NCBI GenBank assembly: GCA_964483985.1
Contig: CAZADS010000112.1
Location: 1 to 62,797, forward strand
Length of the DNA: 62,797 nucleotides
Direction of reading: 5' to 3'
Origin: CAZADS01 sp964483985
Lineage (GTDB): Bacteria > Pseudomonadota > Alphaproteobacteria > Thalassobaculales > Thalassobaculaceae
A program made the translations under genes and the position numbers. Below the pieces are notes generated by a model. The model was not told where the DNA came from. It searched no databases and was given only the letters and a program-made list of their open reading frames with translations. This document shows, piece after piece, positions 54,728 through 62,797 of this stretch. Position 1 is the first letter of the stretch. Each line of letters begins with the position of its first letter.

Positions 54728-55337
54728 ATTTAATACAAATACAAAAGATCTTCTTGAGCAATCGCCTTTAGATAATATTATCGGACCGTTTGGGGGGCCC
54801 TATGACGCTGGAGTTGTACTATCCGAGCGCAGGCACATAGGAAAAATTATTCTCAGAGGCGAAACAGACGACCGAAGTTTCATGTCTCAAGTAAAGGCTA
54901 GCGTAGGAATTTTTCCAGTCAAACGACCAAATACAATTGCGGAGACAGACGAAATTACTCTTGTTTGGCTTTCCCCCAATGAGTGGCTTATCACTACAAA
55001 ACCGAAAGTAGAGGCATATGTTTTTGACACTTTGTCTACCAATTTAGCAAAAGTGCAACATGCTATCGTAAACGTGAGCGATCATTCAACCATCATCCGA
55101 CTTTCTGGAGTTAACGCTAGATTAGTCCTAATGAAAGGATGCTCAATCGACCTACACCCCAGGGTTTTCCACCCCGGCTGTTCAGCACAAACACGACTAT
55201 CATCCGTCTTCATTACATTTTGGCAAGTCAATGAGGCCCCATCGTACGACATCTTGATACGAAGTAGTTTCGCAAATCATCTTTGGAATTGGATCTTGGA
55301 CGCGGGAACCGAATTCCGAATCCGCATTAAAGAATAA
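54720..55337 (+). CDS. soxG: sarcosine oxidase gamma subunit
   Basis: A 205-residue GcvT-fold subunit without catalytic residues. Recognisable stretches are ETDEITLVWLSPNEWLI (about 76-92), VNVSDHSTIIRLSGVNAR (near 118-135) and the CSIDLHPRVFHPG segment near 141-153. It overlaps soxA by eight bases. It completes the heterotetramer. Confidence 0.92.
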   Translation: MAEFNTNTKDLLEQSPLDNIIGPFGGPYDAGVVLSERRHIGKIILRGETDDRSFMSQVKASVGIFPVKRPNTIAETDEITLVWLSPNEWLITTKPKVEAYVFDTLSTNLAKVQHAIVNVSDHSTIIRLSGVNARLVLMKGCSIDLHPRVFHPGCSAQTRLSSVFITFWQVNEAPSYDILIRSSFANHLWNWILDAGTEFRIRIKE

Positions 55338-55396
55338 CCCCATTGAAACTCAGATATAATTTATTTAAAAAATGCCTTTCGCTTTATGGGATAATC

Positions 55397-55885
55397 ATGA
55401 TTACGATTCGCCACGCTTATCTCGAAGAATACGAAATTGCCGCAACCATGACAATTAAAGCCTGCCTAGATATACAAGCAAAATTAAAGGTAGAAGATTG
55501 GGAAAAGATGAGAACCTATCTCTCCTCTACCACTCAGCTTCGCAACGGTGGCGAATTATTAATAGCGATAAAAGAAGAGATGATGGTAGGAGTAGCCGTC
55601 TACAACGCTCCTGAGTCCTCAGAAAATATTCAAATTCCGAAAGAATGGGGTATGATCAGTTTATTGGTCGTCACCCCCAAAGCTAGGGGTCTCGGTATCG
55701 GGTCAAAGCTAACGGCTTCCTGTATAGACCTTGCAAAGTCTGACAAAGCCCGCATCTTAGGGTTTTACATCAATCATTCTACGATTGAAGCCGTCCGTCT
55801 CTGCGAAAAATGGGGCTTCCAAAAAACGCAAAAAATACAAAGTTTATATAATATACATCAACGCTTATATAGGTTAATTATCTAA
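55397..55885 (+). CDS. GNAT-family N-acetyltransferase
   Basis: A 162-residue protein from ATG 55397 with the acetyl-CoA motif KARGLGIGSKLTASC (about 94-108) and the GMISLLVVTP strand before it. An in-frame TTG at 55343 adds 18 residues unlike the fold. It starts 59 bases after soxG and may be in the same transcript, but the link to amine metabolism is only positional. Confidence 0.82.
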   Translation: MITIRHAYLEEYEIAATMTIKACLDIQAKLKVEDWEKMRTYLSSTTQLRNGGELLIAIKEEMMVGVAVYNAPESSENIQIPKEWGMISLLVVTPKARGLGIGSKLTASCIDLAKSDKARILGFYINHSTIEAVRLCEKWGFQKTQKIQSLYNIHQRLYRLII

Positions 55886-55893
55886 CTAATCAG

Positions 55894-57465
55894 TCAGATA
55901 TTTGAATCTGGGAAACTATTTTTTCGCCGGTGAATATAATCGCGTATCGATTCGTCTACAGCTGGATCAATACCTGGCGGCTCATAATTCAGTAACATTT
56001 GTTTAACTATTTCAGCAGCCTTGGTAGCGGTATCCCGACGTCCTTCAGCCTCCCATTGTTCAAAAGTTGCGTTGTCTGCAATGTTAGAGCGAAAAAAAGC
56101 GTGCTCAAAGTTGGCTTGTGTATGAGCACACCCTAGAAAATGAGAGCCAGGACCAACTTCCCTGATTGCGTCCATCGCTTGGCCATTTTCGGATAAGTCA
56201 ATGCCACTCATTAAAGTTTGCATCATCGAAAGTTGGTCTGCATCCATAACGAACTTCTCGTACGAGGAAACTAAACCACCCTCCAGCCAACCTGCAGCAT
56301 GCAGAACAAAATTTACACCGGCCATTACGGTTGGTAGTAATGTGTTTGCCGATTCATAGGCTGCCTGAGCGTCTGGTGTTTTTGACCCGCAGAGAGATCC
56401 TCCCGATCGAAAAGGAACATTTAAACGCCGTGCTAATTGAGCACATCCAAATAGGATGAGGGCTGGCTCTGGGGTGCCGAAAGTCGGTGACCCCGTCTGC
56501 ATTGAAATCGCACTGGAAAAGCTTCCAAAGATTACGGGGGCTCCTTTTTTACAAAGTTGAGCGAAAGCAATCCCTGTCATGGCTTCTGCCAAGGTTTGGG
56601 ATAAGGTGCCAGCTACAGTTACTGGGGACATTGCTCCTGATAAAATAAATGGTGATGTCATGACAGCCTGATTTGAACGAGCGTAAGTCTTCAATGCGCC
56701 GAGCATAGTGGCATCCCATGTCATGGGTGAATTAGCATTAATCAAACTAATAATAACAGTATTATTATCAACAAATTCATGTCCAAATAATAGACGAGCC
56801 ATCTCTATTGTATCATTAGCTCTTTCTGGAGCTGTCACAGATCCCATGAAAGGTTTATCGCTCAGCAACATATGAGCGTAGACCATTTCGAGATGACGCT
56901 TGTTAACCGGCAAGTCTACTGGTTCACAGACTGTTCCACCAGAATGATGCATAGCTGGAGAAAGGTATGCCAGTTTCACAAAATTTTTAAAATCCTCCAT
57001 GGTCGCGTACCGACGTCCACCTTGAAGATCACGAACAAATGGAGGACCATAAACCGGAGCGAAAATTGTATTTGATTTACCAATTTCCACTGATCTCTCT
57101 GGATTCCGAGCGTGTTGAACAAAACTTGCTGGCGCAGTTTCACACAACTTTCTCGCCATTCCACGAGGCATATGGACTGTGACACCGTCAACATCTGCTC
57201 CAGCGTCACGCCACATGGTCAAAGCTTCTTCATCATCCCGAAATTCTATCCCTATTTCCTCTAGAATTGTATCGGCATTGTATTCGATTATCTCCAATCC
57301 TTCCTGACTAAGAACTTCATAAATTGGAACTTGTCTTGAAATAAAGGGGAATTGCGTTAAAGCCGGCCGAGCCCGTCTAGCCCTTCGTGACTCTCTACCA
57401 CCCCTAGCCCTCCGTCCAGCTTTAGTTTTTGTTTCATCAACGCTAATAGGTTCAATCTTTGACAT
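55894..57465 (-). CDS. MttB-superfamily (trimethylamine methyltransferase-like) protein, no pyrrolysine
   Basis: A 523-residue MttB-superfamily TIM-barrel protein. A basic N-terminus (RRARGGRESRRARRARPAL) is followed by FISRQVPIYEVLSQEGLEIIE and ILEEIGIEFRDDEEAL, then the barrel with HHSGGTVCEPVDLP (about 172-185) and the late VGPGSHFLGCAHTQ region. The gene has no in-frame UAG, so it is the non-pyrrolysine type, whose characterised member MtgB demethylates glycine betaine with a corrinoid protein. No corrinoid protein or MtbA-like partner is encoded here. GAGGAG before the ATG supports the start. Its position between sox and gcv suggests methylated glycine as substrate (inference). Confidence 0.85.
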   Translation of the reverse strand: MSKIEPISVDETKTKAGRRARGGRESRRARRARPALTQFPFISRQVPIYEVLSQEGLEIIEYNADTILEEIGIEFRDDEEALTMWRDAGADVDGVTVHMPRGMARKLCETAPASFVQHARNPERSVEIGKSNTIFAPVYGPPFVRDLQGGRRYATMEDFKNFVKLAYLSPAMHHSGGTVCEPVDLPVNKRHLEMVYAHMLLSDKPFMGSVTAPERANDTIEMARLLFGHEFVDNNTVIISLINANSPMTWDATMLGALKTYARSNQAVMTSPFILSGAMSPVTVAGTLSQTLAEAMTGIAFAQLCKKGAPVIFGSFSSAISMQTGSPTFGTPEPALILFGCAQLARRLNVPFRSGGSLCGSKTPDAQAAYESANTLLPTVMAGVNFVLHAAGWLEGGLVSSYEKFVMDADQLSMMQTLMSGIDLSENGQAMDAIREVGPGSHFLGCAHTQANFEHAFFRSNIADNATFEQWEAEGRRDTATKAAEIVKQMLLNYEPPGIDPAVDESIRDYIHRRKNSFPDSNI

Positions 57466-57616
57466 GGGATACTCCTCGACGTTGTGATGTCAGGAATATT
57501 CAAGTTTGCCTTCTAGAACTTAAAAATCTAGCACAAGCACGACAACTTTCTGTCGTCATAACGCCAACTCTAACTCAAGTTTTTAAATTTTATTTCGATT
57601 GAAAAAAGATTAGTTT

Positions 57617-60502
57617 TTACGCAAGATTTTTCTCATAATCATGAACCGGTGGACAAGAACAGATTAGATTACGATCCCCTTGAACGTTATCTATCCTTCC
57701 TACTGGAGGCCAGTATTTTTGAATTTTAAAACATGGATTAGGAAACACCGCTTGTTCTCGAGTGTATTCTCGATCCCAAACTTCTGCTGTCAAGATAGAT
57801 GCAGTATGAGGCGCGGATGCAAGCGGGCTATCTACATAGCTTAAAACGTTTTCTTCAATAGCACGAATTTCATCTCTTATTATTTGCATAGCGTCGATAA
57901 ATCTATCTAATTCGAACTTTGACTCGCTTTCCGTGGGTTCAATCATGAGAGTACCAGAAACTGGAAAAGACATCGTGGGAGCATGAAAACCAAAATCCAT
58001 TAACCTTTTTGCGATATCATCAACGGTCACGCCTGTTGCGTCTCTAATGTTTCTCAAATCCAAAATGCATTCATGCGCTACCGCTCCGCTAGACCCTGTA
58101 TAAAGAATCGGATAATCTATGTTTAATCGAGTTGCAAGATAATTAGCTTTAAGAATCGCAACTTCAGTAGCTGACCTCATGCCCTCAGCTCCCATCATAC
58201 TTATATAGGCCCATGAGATTGGCAGTATCCCAGCACTACCCCATTGAGCAGCGCTGACTGGTCCGATAGAAGTCTTATGTGATACACCAAACCGGTGGCC
58301 TGGTAGGAATGCTGCTAAATGGCTAGCTACACCAATTGGACCCACGCCTGGTCCTCCACCACCGTGCGGTATACAAAATGTTTTATGTAAATTCAAATGG
58401 CCTACATCGGCACCTATTGCCACTAAATCGCATAACCCCACCATAGCATTGAGATTTGCCCCATCCATATAAACTTGCCCACCATGTTGATGTATCACAT
58501 CGCAAATTTCCCTTATTTCTTCTTCAAAAACACCATGAGTAGAAGGATATGTTATCATAAGTGCAGCTAGAGAATCTGAGAACTGCTCAGCTTTCGTTTT
58601 AAGATCAACTACGTCTACGTTTCCGCTGTCATCGCAGTTAACAACGATAACTTGCATGCCAGCCATTACAGCAGACGCTGGATTAGTTCCATGCGCCGAA
58701 CTCGGAATAAGACAAATATTGCGTTGTAACTCTCGCCGACTTCTATGATAGGCACGAATCACCAATAAACCGGCATATTCCCCCTGTGAACCCGCGTTTG
58801 GTTGTAAAGATATCGCTGCGTAGCCGGTACAGGCACATAGCATTTGTTCAAGTTCATTAATAATTTCAACGTAGCCTTCAATTTGGCCCGTTGGAACAAA
58901 GGGATGAATCTGGTTAAATTCGGGCCAAGACAACGGAATCATTTCCGTTGTTGAATTCAATTTCATTGTACAAGAACCAAGTGGTATCATGCTGCGATCA
59001 AGAGCAAGATCTTTGTCTGCAAGATTACGGATATAGCGCAGCATTTGTGTTTCCGAATGATAACTATTGAAAATTGGATGAGTTAAAAATTCCGTTTTCC
59101 GCCAACATTCATCAGGCACTTTATGAGTTATTCCCTCTGCTATTTTTTCAAACGATGGCTGTTTAATGGAATCAAAAGCCATTAATGACCATAGACGTTC
59201 TATTAATTCACGATCGCTTGTCTCGTCTAAAGATATACCAATCCGGTCTTCAAATATGCGCACATTAATGCCTTCCACCCTCGCAGCTTCAATAACAGAA
59301 CCGGTCCAATCTGCCGTACTTACAATAATCGTATCAAAAAAGTATTCGGTAGCTATCTCGTATCCCAATTCCTGAAGACCAACGGCTAAAATTTGAGTTA
59401 AACGATAGACTTTGGTTGCAATTCTTTTTAGTCCTACCGGTCCGTGGTAAACTGCATACATCGATGCTAAAATTGCCAATAATACTTGCGCAGTGCAGAT
59501 ATTACTCGTAGCCTTCTCTCTTCTAATATGTTGCTCTCTTGTTTGTAGTGCCAAACGCAAGGCAACATTATCTTCCGAATCCTTCGAAACGCCAACCAAA
59601 CGGCCTGGCATACTTCGCTTGAATTTTTCCGAAATTGCAAAATATGCAGCGTGGGGACCGCCGCATCCCAGTGGTACTCCAAACCTCTGACTTGAACCGA
59701 CTACAACATCTGCCCCCCAAGCTCCCGGAGGAGTAAGTAAAGTAAGCGCCAAAAGATCGGCCGCAGCTATTACCATAGCCCCCATTTTATGGGCCTTTTT
59801 TATTAATTTCTTGTAATCACGAATTTCTCCAAACGTATCCGGATACTGTATGACAACACCGAACGTCTGATCTCCTATCCCTTCTAGTTCGTCACCAACA
59901 ACGATTTGAATACCTAAAGGTTCAGCCCGCGTACTCAAAACATCGATGGTCTGGGGATGACAATAACGCGAAACGAATAACACATCACCTTTAGAGGTGC
60001 TATGTTTGTAACATAACACCATAGCCTCAGCCGCAGCTGTAGCTTCATCTAGCAAGGATGCGTTAGCGATATCCATTCCGGTTAAATCACAAATCATTGT
60101 TTGAAAATTGAGAAGGGCCTCGAGCCGACCTTGCGATATTTCAGGTTGATATGGAGTATAGGCAGTATACCAGGCGGGATTTTCTAAAATATTTCGCTGT
60201 ATAACACCAGGAGTCAAGGTGTTATAGTACCCCATACCGATTAGCGATTTATTAAGTTTATTCTTTTCCGCAAAATTCTTTAATCTAATTAAAGCAGCGT
60301 TTTCACTAATCGGATTTGCAAGATTTAAGCTCGAACCCGATTGAATTGATTTAGGAACAGCAGCGTCAATTAGCTCTCCCAACGAATCGTAACCAATACA
60401 CCTTAACATATCCTCTTGATCTTCAATATTAGGCCCAATGTGGCGATTTATAAATTCATTCTCAACTCCAAATAGTAAAGATTCTGAGTCTTTGGCATTC
60501 AT
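57617..60502 (-). CDS. gcvP: glycine dehydrogenase (decarboxylating), P-protein
   Basis: A 961-residue single-chain PLP enzyme of the glycine cleavage system from ATG 60502, preceded by GGAGG. It decarboxylates glycine and passes the aminomethyl group to the lipoyl arm of GcvH. PLP lysine is K707 in NLHKTFCIPHGGGGPG. N- and C-terminal halves are homologous, and the glycine-rich loop GVGPIGVASH follows. Full length for the family. Last gene of the gcvT-gcvH-gcvP operon, 50 bases after gcvH. Confidence 0.95.
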   Translation of the reverse strand: MNAKDSESLLFGVENEFINRHIGPNIEDQEDMLRCIGYDSLGELIDAAVPKSIQSGSSLNLANPISENAALIRLKNFAEKNKLNKSLIGMGYYNTLTPGVIQRNILENPAWYTAYTPYQPEISQGRLEALLNFQTMICDLTGMDIANASLLDEATAAAEAMVLCYKHSTSKGDVLFVSRYCHPQTIDVLSTRAEPLGIQIVVGDELEGIGDQTFGVVIQYPDTFGEIRDYKKLIKKAHKMGAMVIAAADLLALTLLTPPGAWGADVVVGSSQRFGVPLGCGGPHAAYFAISEKFKRSMPGRLVGVSKDSEDNVALRLALQTREQHIRREKATSNICTAQVLLAILASMYAVYHGPVGLKRIATKVYRLTQILAVGLQELGYEIATEYFFDTIIVSTADWTGSVIEAARVEGINVRIFEDRIGISLDETSDRELIERLWSLMAFDSIKQPSFEKIAEGITHKVPDECWRKTEFLTHPIFNSYHSETQMLRYIRNLADKDLALDRSMIPLGSCTMKLNSTTEMIPLSWPEFNQIHPFVPTGQIEGYVEIINELEQMLCACTGYAAISLQPNAGSQGEYAGLLVIRAYHRSRRELQRNICLIPSSAHGTNPASAVMAGMQVIVVNCDDSGNVDVVDLKTKAEQFSDSLAALMITYPSTHGVFEEEIREICDVIHQHGGQVYMDGANLNAMVGLCDLVAIGADVGHLNLHKTFCIPHGGGGPGVGPIGVASHLAAFLPGHRFGVSHKTSIGPVSAAQWGSAGILPISWAYISMMGAEGMRSATEVAILKANYLATRLNIDYPILYTGSSGAVAHECILDLRNIRDATGVTVDDIAKRLMDFGFHAPTMSFPVSGTLMIEPTESESKFELDRFIDAMQIIRDEIRAIEENVLSYVDSPLASAPHTASILTAEVWDREYTREQAVFPNPCFKIQKYWPPVGRIDNVQGDRNLICSCPPVHDYEKNLA

Positions 60503-60552
60503 CGCCCACCTCCCCAACGTGAGTAAATAAATTTTGTTGGTTTTATAAAATT

Positions 60553-60927
60553 CTAACTACCTTCAACAAAACTCATATAACTTTCCCAATCCATCAATCC
60601 ATCCAATTCTTTTAGATCAGATAGCCTAATTTCGAATATCCATCCCGCTCCCATACAATCTGAATTAATTTTCTCTGGTTTTGTTTCTAACGTTTCGTTA
60701 GCAGCTACAATGCTTCCAGATACAGGAGAATATATCTCACTTGCCGCCTTAACCGATTCTATGACGGCTACTTCCTCGTTTTTATCAACCTGATGATTTA
60801 GTTTTGTTACCTCGACGAATACAACGTCACCAAGCTGTTCTTGGGCGTAATCGGTAATCCCTACAATTCCGCTTTCCCCTTCAACCTTTATCCACTCATG
60901 CTCCATTGAATAATAAAATTTCCCCAA
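60553..60927 (-). CDS. gcvH: glycine cleavage system H protein
   Basis: A 124-residue lipoyl carrier. The lipoylated lysine is K60 in VIESVKAASEIYSP. EHEWIKVEG near the start and the terminal GAGWIFEIRL are typical. The start is TTG 60927, supported by GGGGAG eight bases upstream; no ATG would leave a complete N-terminus. It is 21 bases after gcvT. Confidence 0.94.
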   Translation of the reverse strand: MGKFYYSMEHEWIKVEGESGIVGITDYAQEQLGDVVFVEVTKLNHQVDKNEEVAVIESVKAASEIYSPVSGSIVAANETLETKPEKINSDCMGAGWIFEIRLSDLKELDGLMDWESYMSFVEGS

Positions 60928-60948
60928 AGCTAACTCTCCCCTTCCAAG

Positions 60949-62052
60949 CTAGTTTCTCTTATAATTAGTTTTGATAAATGGTAGCGTGCTAACCTGAGCA
61001 GGTATCGGGTTGCCCCTTACCATTAAATAAACGTGATGACCTGGTTCGCTATAACTTTTATTTATATAACCTATCGAGATTGGTGATTCGACCGTAGCTC
61101 CGTAGCCGCCACTTGTGACTTCACCCAAATATTTTCCTTCTTTAGTGCAGATTTTAGTTCCAGTTCTAGCTGGGGCTCGGCTATGGGGACGAATTCCAAT
61201 ACGTTTACGGAGAGGCCCGTATCTAAGTTGTTTTTTGATTACCTCGGCTCCGGGAAATCCTCCTTCTAGCCGTCTTCTTTTGCCTACAACCCAATCAAGT
61301 GCAGCTTCAATCGGTGTTATATTTGGATTCAAATCGTATCCATATAAACAGAGCCCAGCTTCCAATCGCAACGAATCCCTTGCACCTAATCCCGCCGGTT
61401 TAACCAAATCTGAGCGCAATATTGTTTCTGCTACCTCTGACGCTTTCTCTGATGGAACGGAAATTTCAAATCCATCTTCACCAGTATAACCAGAACGAGA
61501 AATCAAGCAGGGCATGCCGAGAATTTCAAATTTTGCCGACTTCATAAATTTGAGGTCAGAAACGCCCGGAACGAGATTCTCTAGTATGCTTTCCGACAAC
61601 GGTCCCTGTAAAGCTAATAAAGCTATTTCTTCAAGTTCTTCTATGTTGCAACCAAAGAGATTATCGCGCATATAGAGTAAATCGTTCTCCTTGCATGCCG
61701 CATTAACAACTAGATAATATTGGCCACAAATATTTGTAACCATGAGATCATCCATTACACCGCCTTTTTCATTTGTGAATAATGTATAACGCATATCCCC
61801 ATCGTTTAATGATTCAATATCTCCAGTAACGAGTCTTTCTATTTGTTTTGCTGCCTTAAGCCCGGTAACCCTCACCTGTCCCATGTGAGAAACGTCAAAC
61901 AAACCCGCTTTCCCCCGTGTATGGCGGTGTTCAGCTATAATGCCAGACGGGTATTGAACGGGCATCGAGTAACCAGCGAATGAAACCATCTTTGCACCCA
62001 AGGCCCGATGCAAACCATCCAGTGGTGTTAATTTTAGATTTGAATTGGACAT
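60949..62052 (-). CDS. gcvT: glycine cleavage system T protein (aminomethyltransferase)
   Basis: A 367-residue folate-dependent enzyme that releases ammonia from the aminomethyl-lipoyl intermediate and makes methylene-THF. Typical motifs are TPLDGLHRALGAKMVSFAG near the start, AGLFDVSHMGQ (about 48-58) and SGYTGEDGFEISVP (near 186-199) with the catalytic aspartate region; IEAALDWVVGKRRR follows. I start at ATG 62052, with GGAGG five bases upstream; an in-frame start at 62067 would run through that ribosome site. It is the first gene under the riboswitch. Confidence 0.95.
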   Translation of the reverse strand: MSNSNLKLTPLDGLHRALGAKMVSFAGYSMPVQYPSGIIAEHRHTRGKAGLFDVSHMGQVRVTGLKAAKQIERLVTGDIESLNDGDMRYTLFTNEKGGVMDDLMVTNICGQYYLVVNAACKENDLLYMRDNLFGCNIEELEEIALLALQGPLSESILENLVPGVSDLKFMKSAKFEILGMPCLISRSGYTGEDGFEISVPSEKASEVAETILRSDLVKPAGLGARDSLRLEAGLCLYGYDLNPNITPIEAALDWVVGKRRRLEGGFPGAEVIKKQLRYGPLRKRIGIRPHSRAPARTGTKICTKEGKYLGEVTSGGYGATVESPISIGYINKSYSEPGHHVYLMVRGNPIPAQVSTLPFIKTNYKRN

Positions 62053-62092
62053 TTGAACCTCCGACATCGCAAAACGCTAGCCTCTAGCCAAA

Positions 62093-62295
62093 TGCCCCCT
62101 CTGTCTAAAAACCTGAGAGCTTCACTGAGTTTAGCAAATAGCTACTCAGCTTTCCCCTTCGGTGAGGTAACAGTTTGCTACCTGCTTTCCAGAGACCCCT
62201 CACCCCAAGGTCCTTTTGCCTGAGAGTTTCCGAGGCGGTTGCTCCTTCGGCGGCGACTATGCTTCGGGATTACTGTCGCTCTCTCCCTCAAGGGT
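62093..62295 (-). ncRNA. tandem glycine riboswitch controlling gcvT-gcvH-gcvP
   Basis: Two consecutive glycine aptamers on the minus strand in the gcvT leader. Aptamer 1 has GGGAGAG (near 62287-62281), CCGAAGGAGCAACCGCC (62250-62234) and ACTCTCAGGCAAAAGGACC (62227-62209). Aptamer 2 follows after a few bases, with GGGGTGAGGGGTCTCTGG (62206-62189), ACCGAAGGGGAAAGC (62163-62149) and GCTCTCAGGTTTTTAGACAG (62120-62101). These are the conserved cores of the class, in the tandem form. About 40 bases separate it from the gcvT ATG. Such leaders switch the operon on when glycine is abundant. Confidence 0.93.
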
Positions 62296-62488
62296 CATCG
62301 GTCGATAAACACTAGAGTACATATTAAATCAGTTGGGGAAAAGATTTGATTTCAAATAATAGTCATTTTTACACTCAGTCTACCCAAATAAAGATAGAAT
62401 ACAGGGAAACGATGTTGGAAATGGGACAAGTTGGTGCTTATTAATTGTAGTTTGCAATCGTCGTCGAAAAACTGCATGGAGGCATATT

Positions 62489-62797
62489 TTGTCCTGGGAA
62501 AGCGAAATTGAAGAAATCCGTCTAAAACGTAGAATAGCTCTCGAACAAGGGGGAAAAGAAAACGTGGCACGGCACCATGCCAAAGGACGGTTAACAATTC
62601 GAGAACGTATTAGCTGTTTATTAGATCCAAATTCATTCCGAGAAATAGGACCGGCCGCTGGCGGAGTTGAAAGAAAGAAGGATGGAACGCTGAATAAATT
62701 TTCACCCGCGAATTTTGTTTTAGGATTTGGTAAGATTAAGGGAAATGCATGCATCATCGGTGGAGAGGATTTTACATTACGAGGTGGTTCGCCCAAT
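62489..62797 (+). CDS. acyl-CoA carboxylase carboxyltransferase (beta) subunit, 5' part
   Basis: The first 103 codons of a biotin-dependent acyl-CoA carboxylase beta subunit, cut by the right edge. The conserved start is there: EIRLKRRIALEQGG, ARHHAKGRLTIRERI, LLDPNSFREIG and the FVLGFGKIKGNACIIGGEDFT strand, as in propionyl- or methylcrotonyl-CoA carboxylase carboxyltransferases. The start is TTG 62489 with GGAGG at 62478-62482. Which acyl-CoA is used cannot be told from this part. It is divergent from the gcv riboswitch. Confidence 0.85.
   Translation, partial: MSWESEIEEIRLKRRIALEQGGKENVARHHAKGRLTIRERISCLLDPNSFREIGPAAGGVERKKDGTLNKFSPANFVLGFGKIKGNACIIGGEDFTLRGGSPN

Noticed and set aside
55894..57465. 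Pyrrolysine-containing trimethylamine methyltransferase
   Set aside because: The frame has no internal UAG and no pyl genes are present; it is the non-pyrrolysine type.
61115..61489. Long open frame on the plus strand opposite gcvT
   Set aside because: It lies wholly within the well-supported gcvT gene on the other strand and has no family resemblance; a shadow frame.

Overview
The window looks like part of the chromosome of a marine alphaproteobacterium (inference). The base composition is A+T-rich (about 40% G+C by eye). The gene set combines a SUF-only iron-sulfur system with an Rrf2 regulator, paired pssA/psd, a heterotetrameric sarcosine oxidase, an MttB-like methyltransferase, a gcvT-gcvH-gcvP operon and a cupin DMSP lyase. 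Many starts are TTG or GTG. I saw no rRNA, tRNA, CRISPR array, phage module or insertion sequence. One gene runs off the right edge and possibly one off the left.

Layout. 1-7300: a VOC protein, then a tight plus-strand catabolic cluster: AtuA-type protein split over two genes, an orphan CoxL/xanthine-dehydrogenase-type molybdenum subunit, a thiamine-diphosphate enzyme and an SDR protein. 7376-11607: a two-gene RND efflux system. 11772-17722: phospholipid synthesis (pssA, psd), a LysM protein, a LOG-family hydrolase, an unrecognised 456-residue protein and NAD kinase. 17884-20002: an aspartoacylase-like metalloenzyme and an AbrB-family membrane protein. 20031-23996: a PotABCD-type ABC importer. 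24170-29385: a GNAT protein, a DddQ-like DMSP lyase, an arginine:glycine-amidinotransferase-like enzyme, a zinc alcohol dehydrogenase, a hotdog-like protein and a crotonase. 29785-32380: GFA protein, DMT transporter and FAD monooxygenase. 32479-38627: the complete suf operon (rrf2-sufB-sufC-sufD-sufS-sufT-like-sufA-like). 38814-44754: DMT transporter, cytochrome P450, a large uncharacterised helical protein, a DUF1194 VWA protein and an alpha/beta hydrolase. 44826-49433: a three-subunit flavin/iron-sulfur amine dehydrogenase of the Hcn/opine-oxidase type, an ArsC-like reductase and an M14 carboxypeptidase. 49566-49929: a decayed class II aldolase gene. 50043-55337: soxBDAG. 55397-57465: GNAT and MttB-family methyltransferase. 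57617-62295: glycine cleavage operon under a tandem glycine riboswitch. 62489 to the end: start of an acyl-CoA carboxylase carboxyltransferase gene.

How the genes may work together. The right third reads as a methylated-amine and glycine oxidation block: SoxBDAG turns sarcosine into glycine plus a folate-bound one-carbon unit, and GcvTHP, induced by glycine through the riboswitch, oxidises the glycine. The MttB-like enzyme between them may feed a demethylation step (inference). The middle holds DMSP cleavage to DMS and acrylate, a polyamine-type importer and an amidinotransferase, which fits the use of plankton-derived osmolytes and nitrogen compounds. The least explained parts are the AtuA/CoxL/ThDP/SDR cluster at the left and the two large unrecognised proteins at 15431 and 41344.
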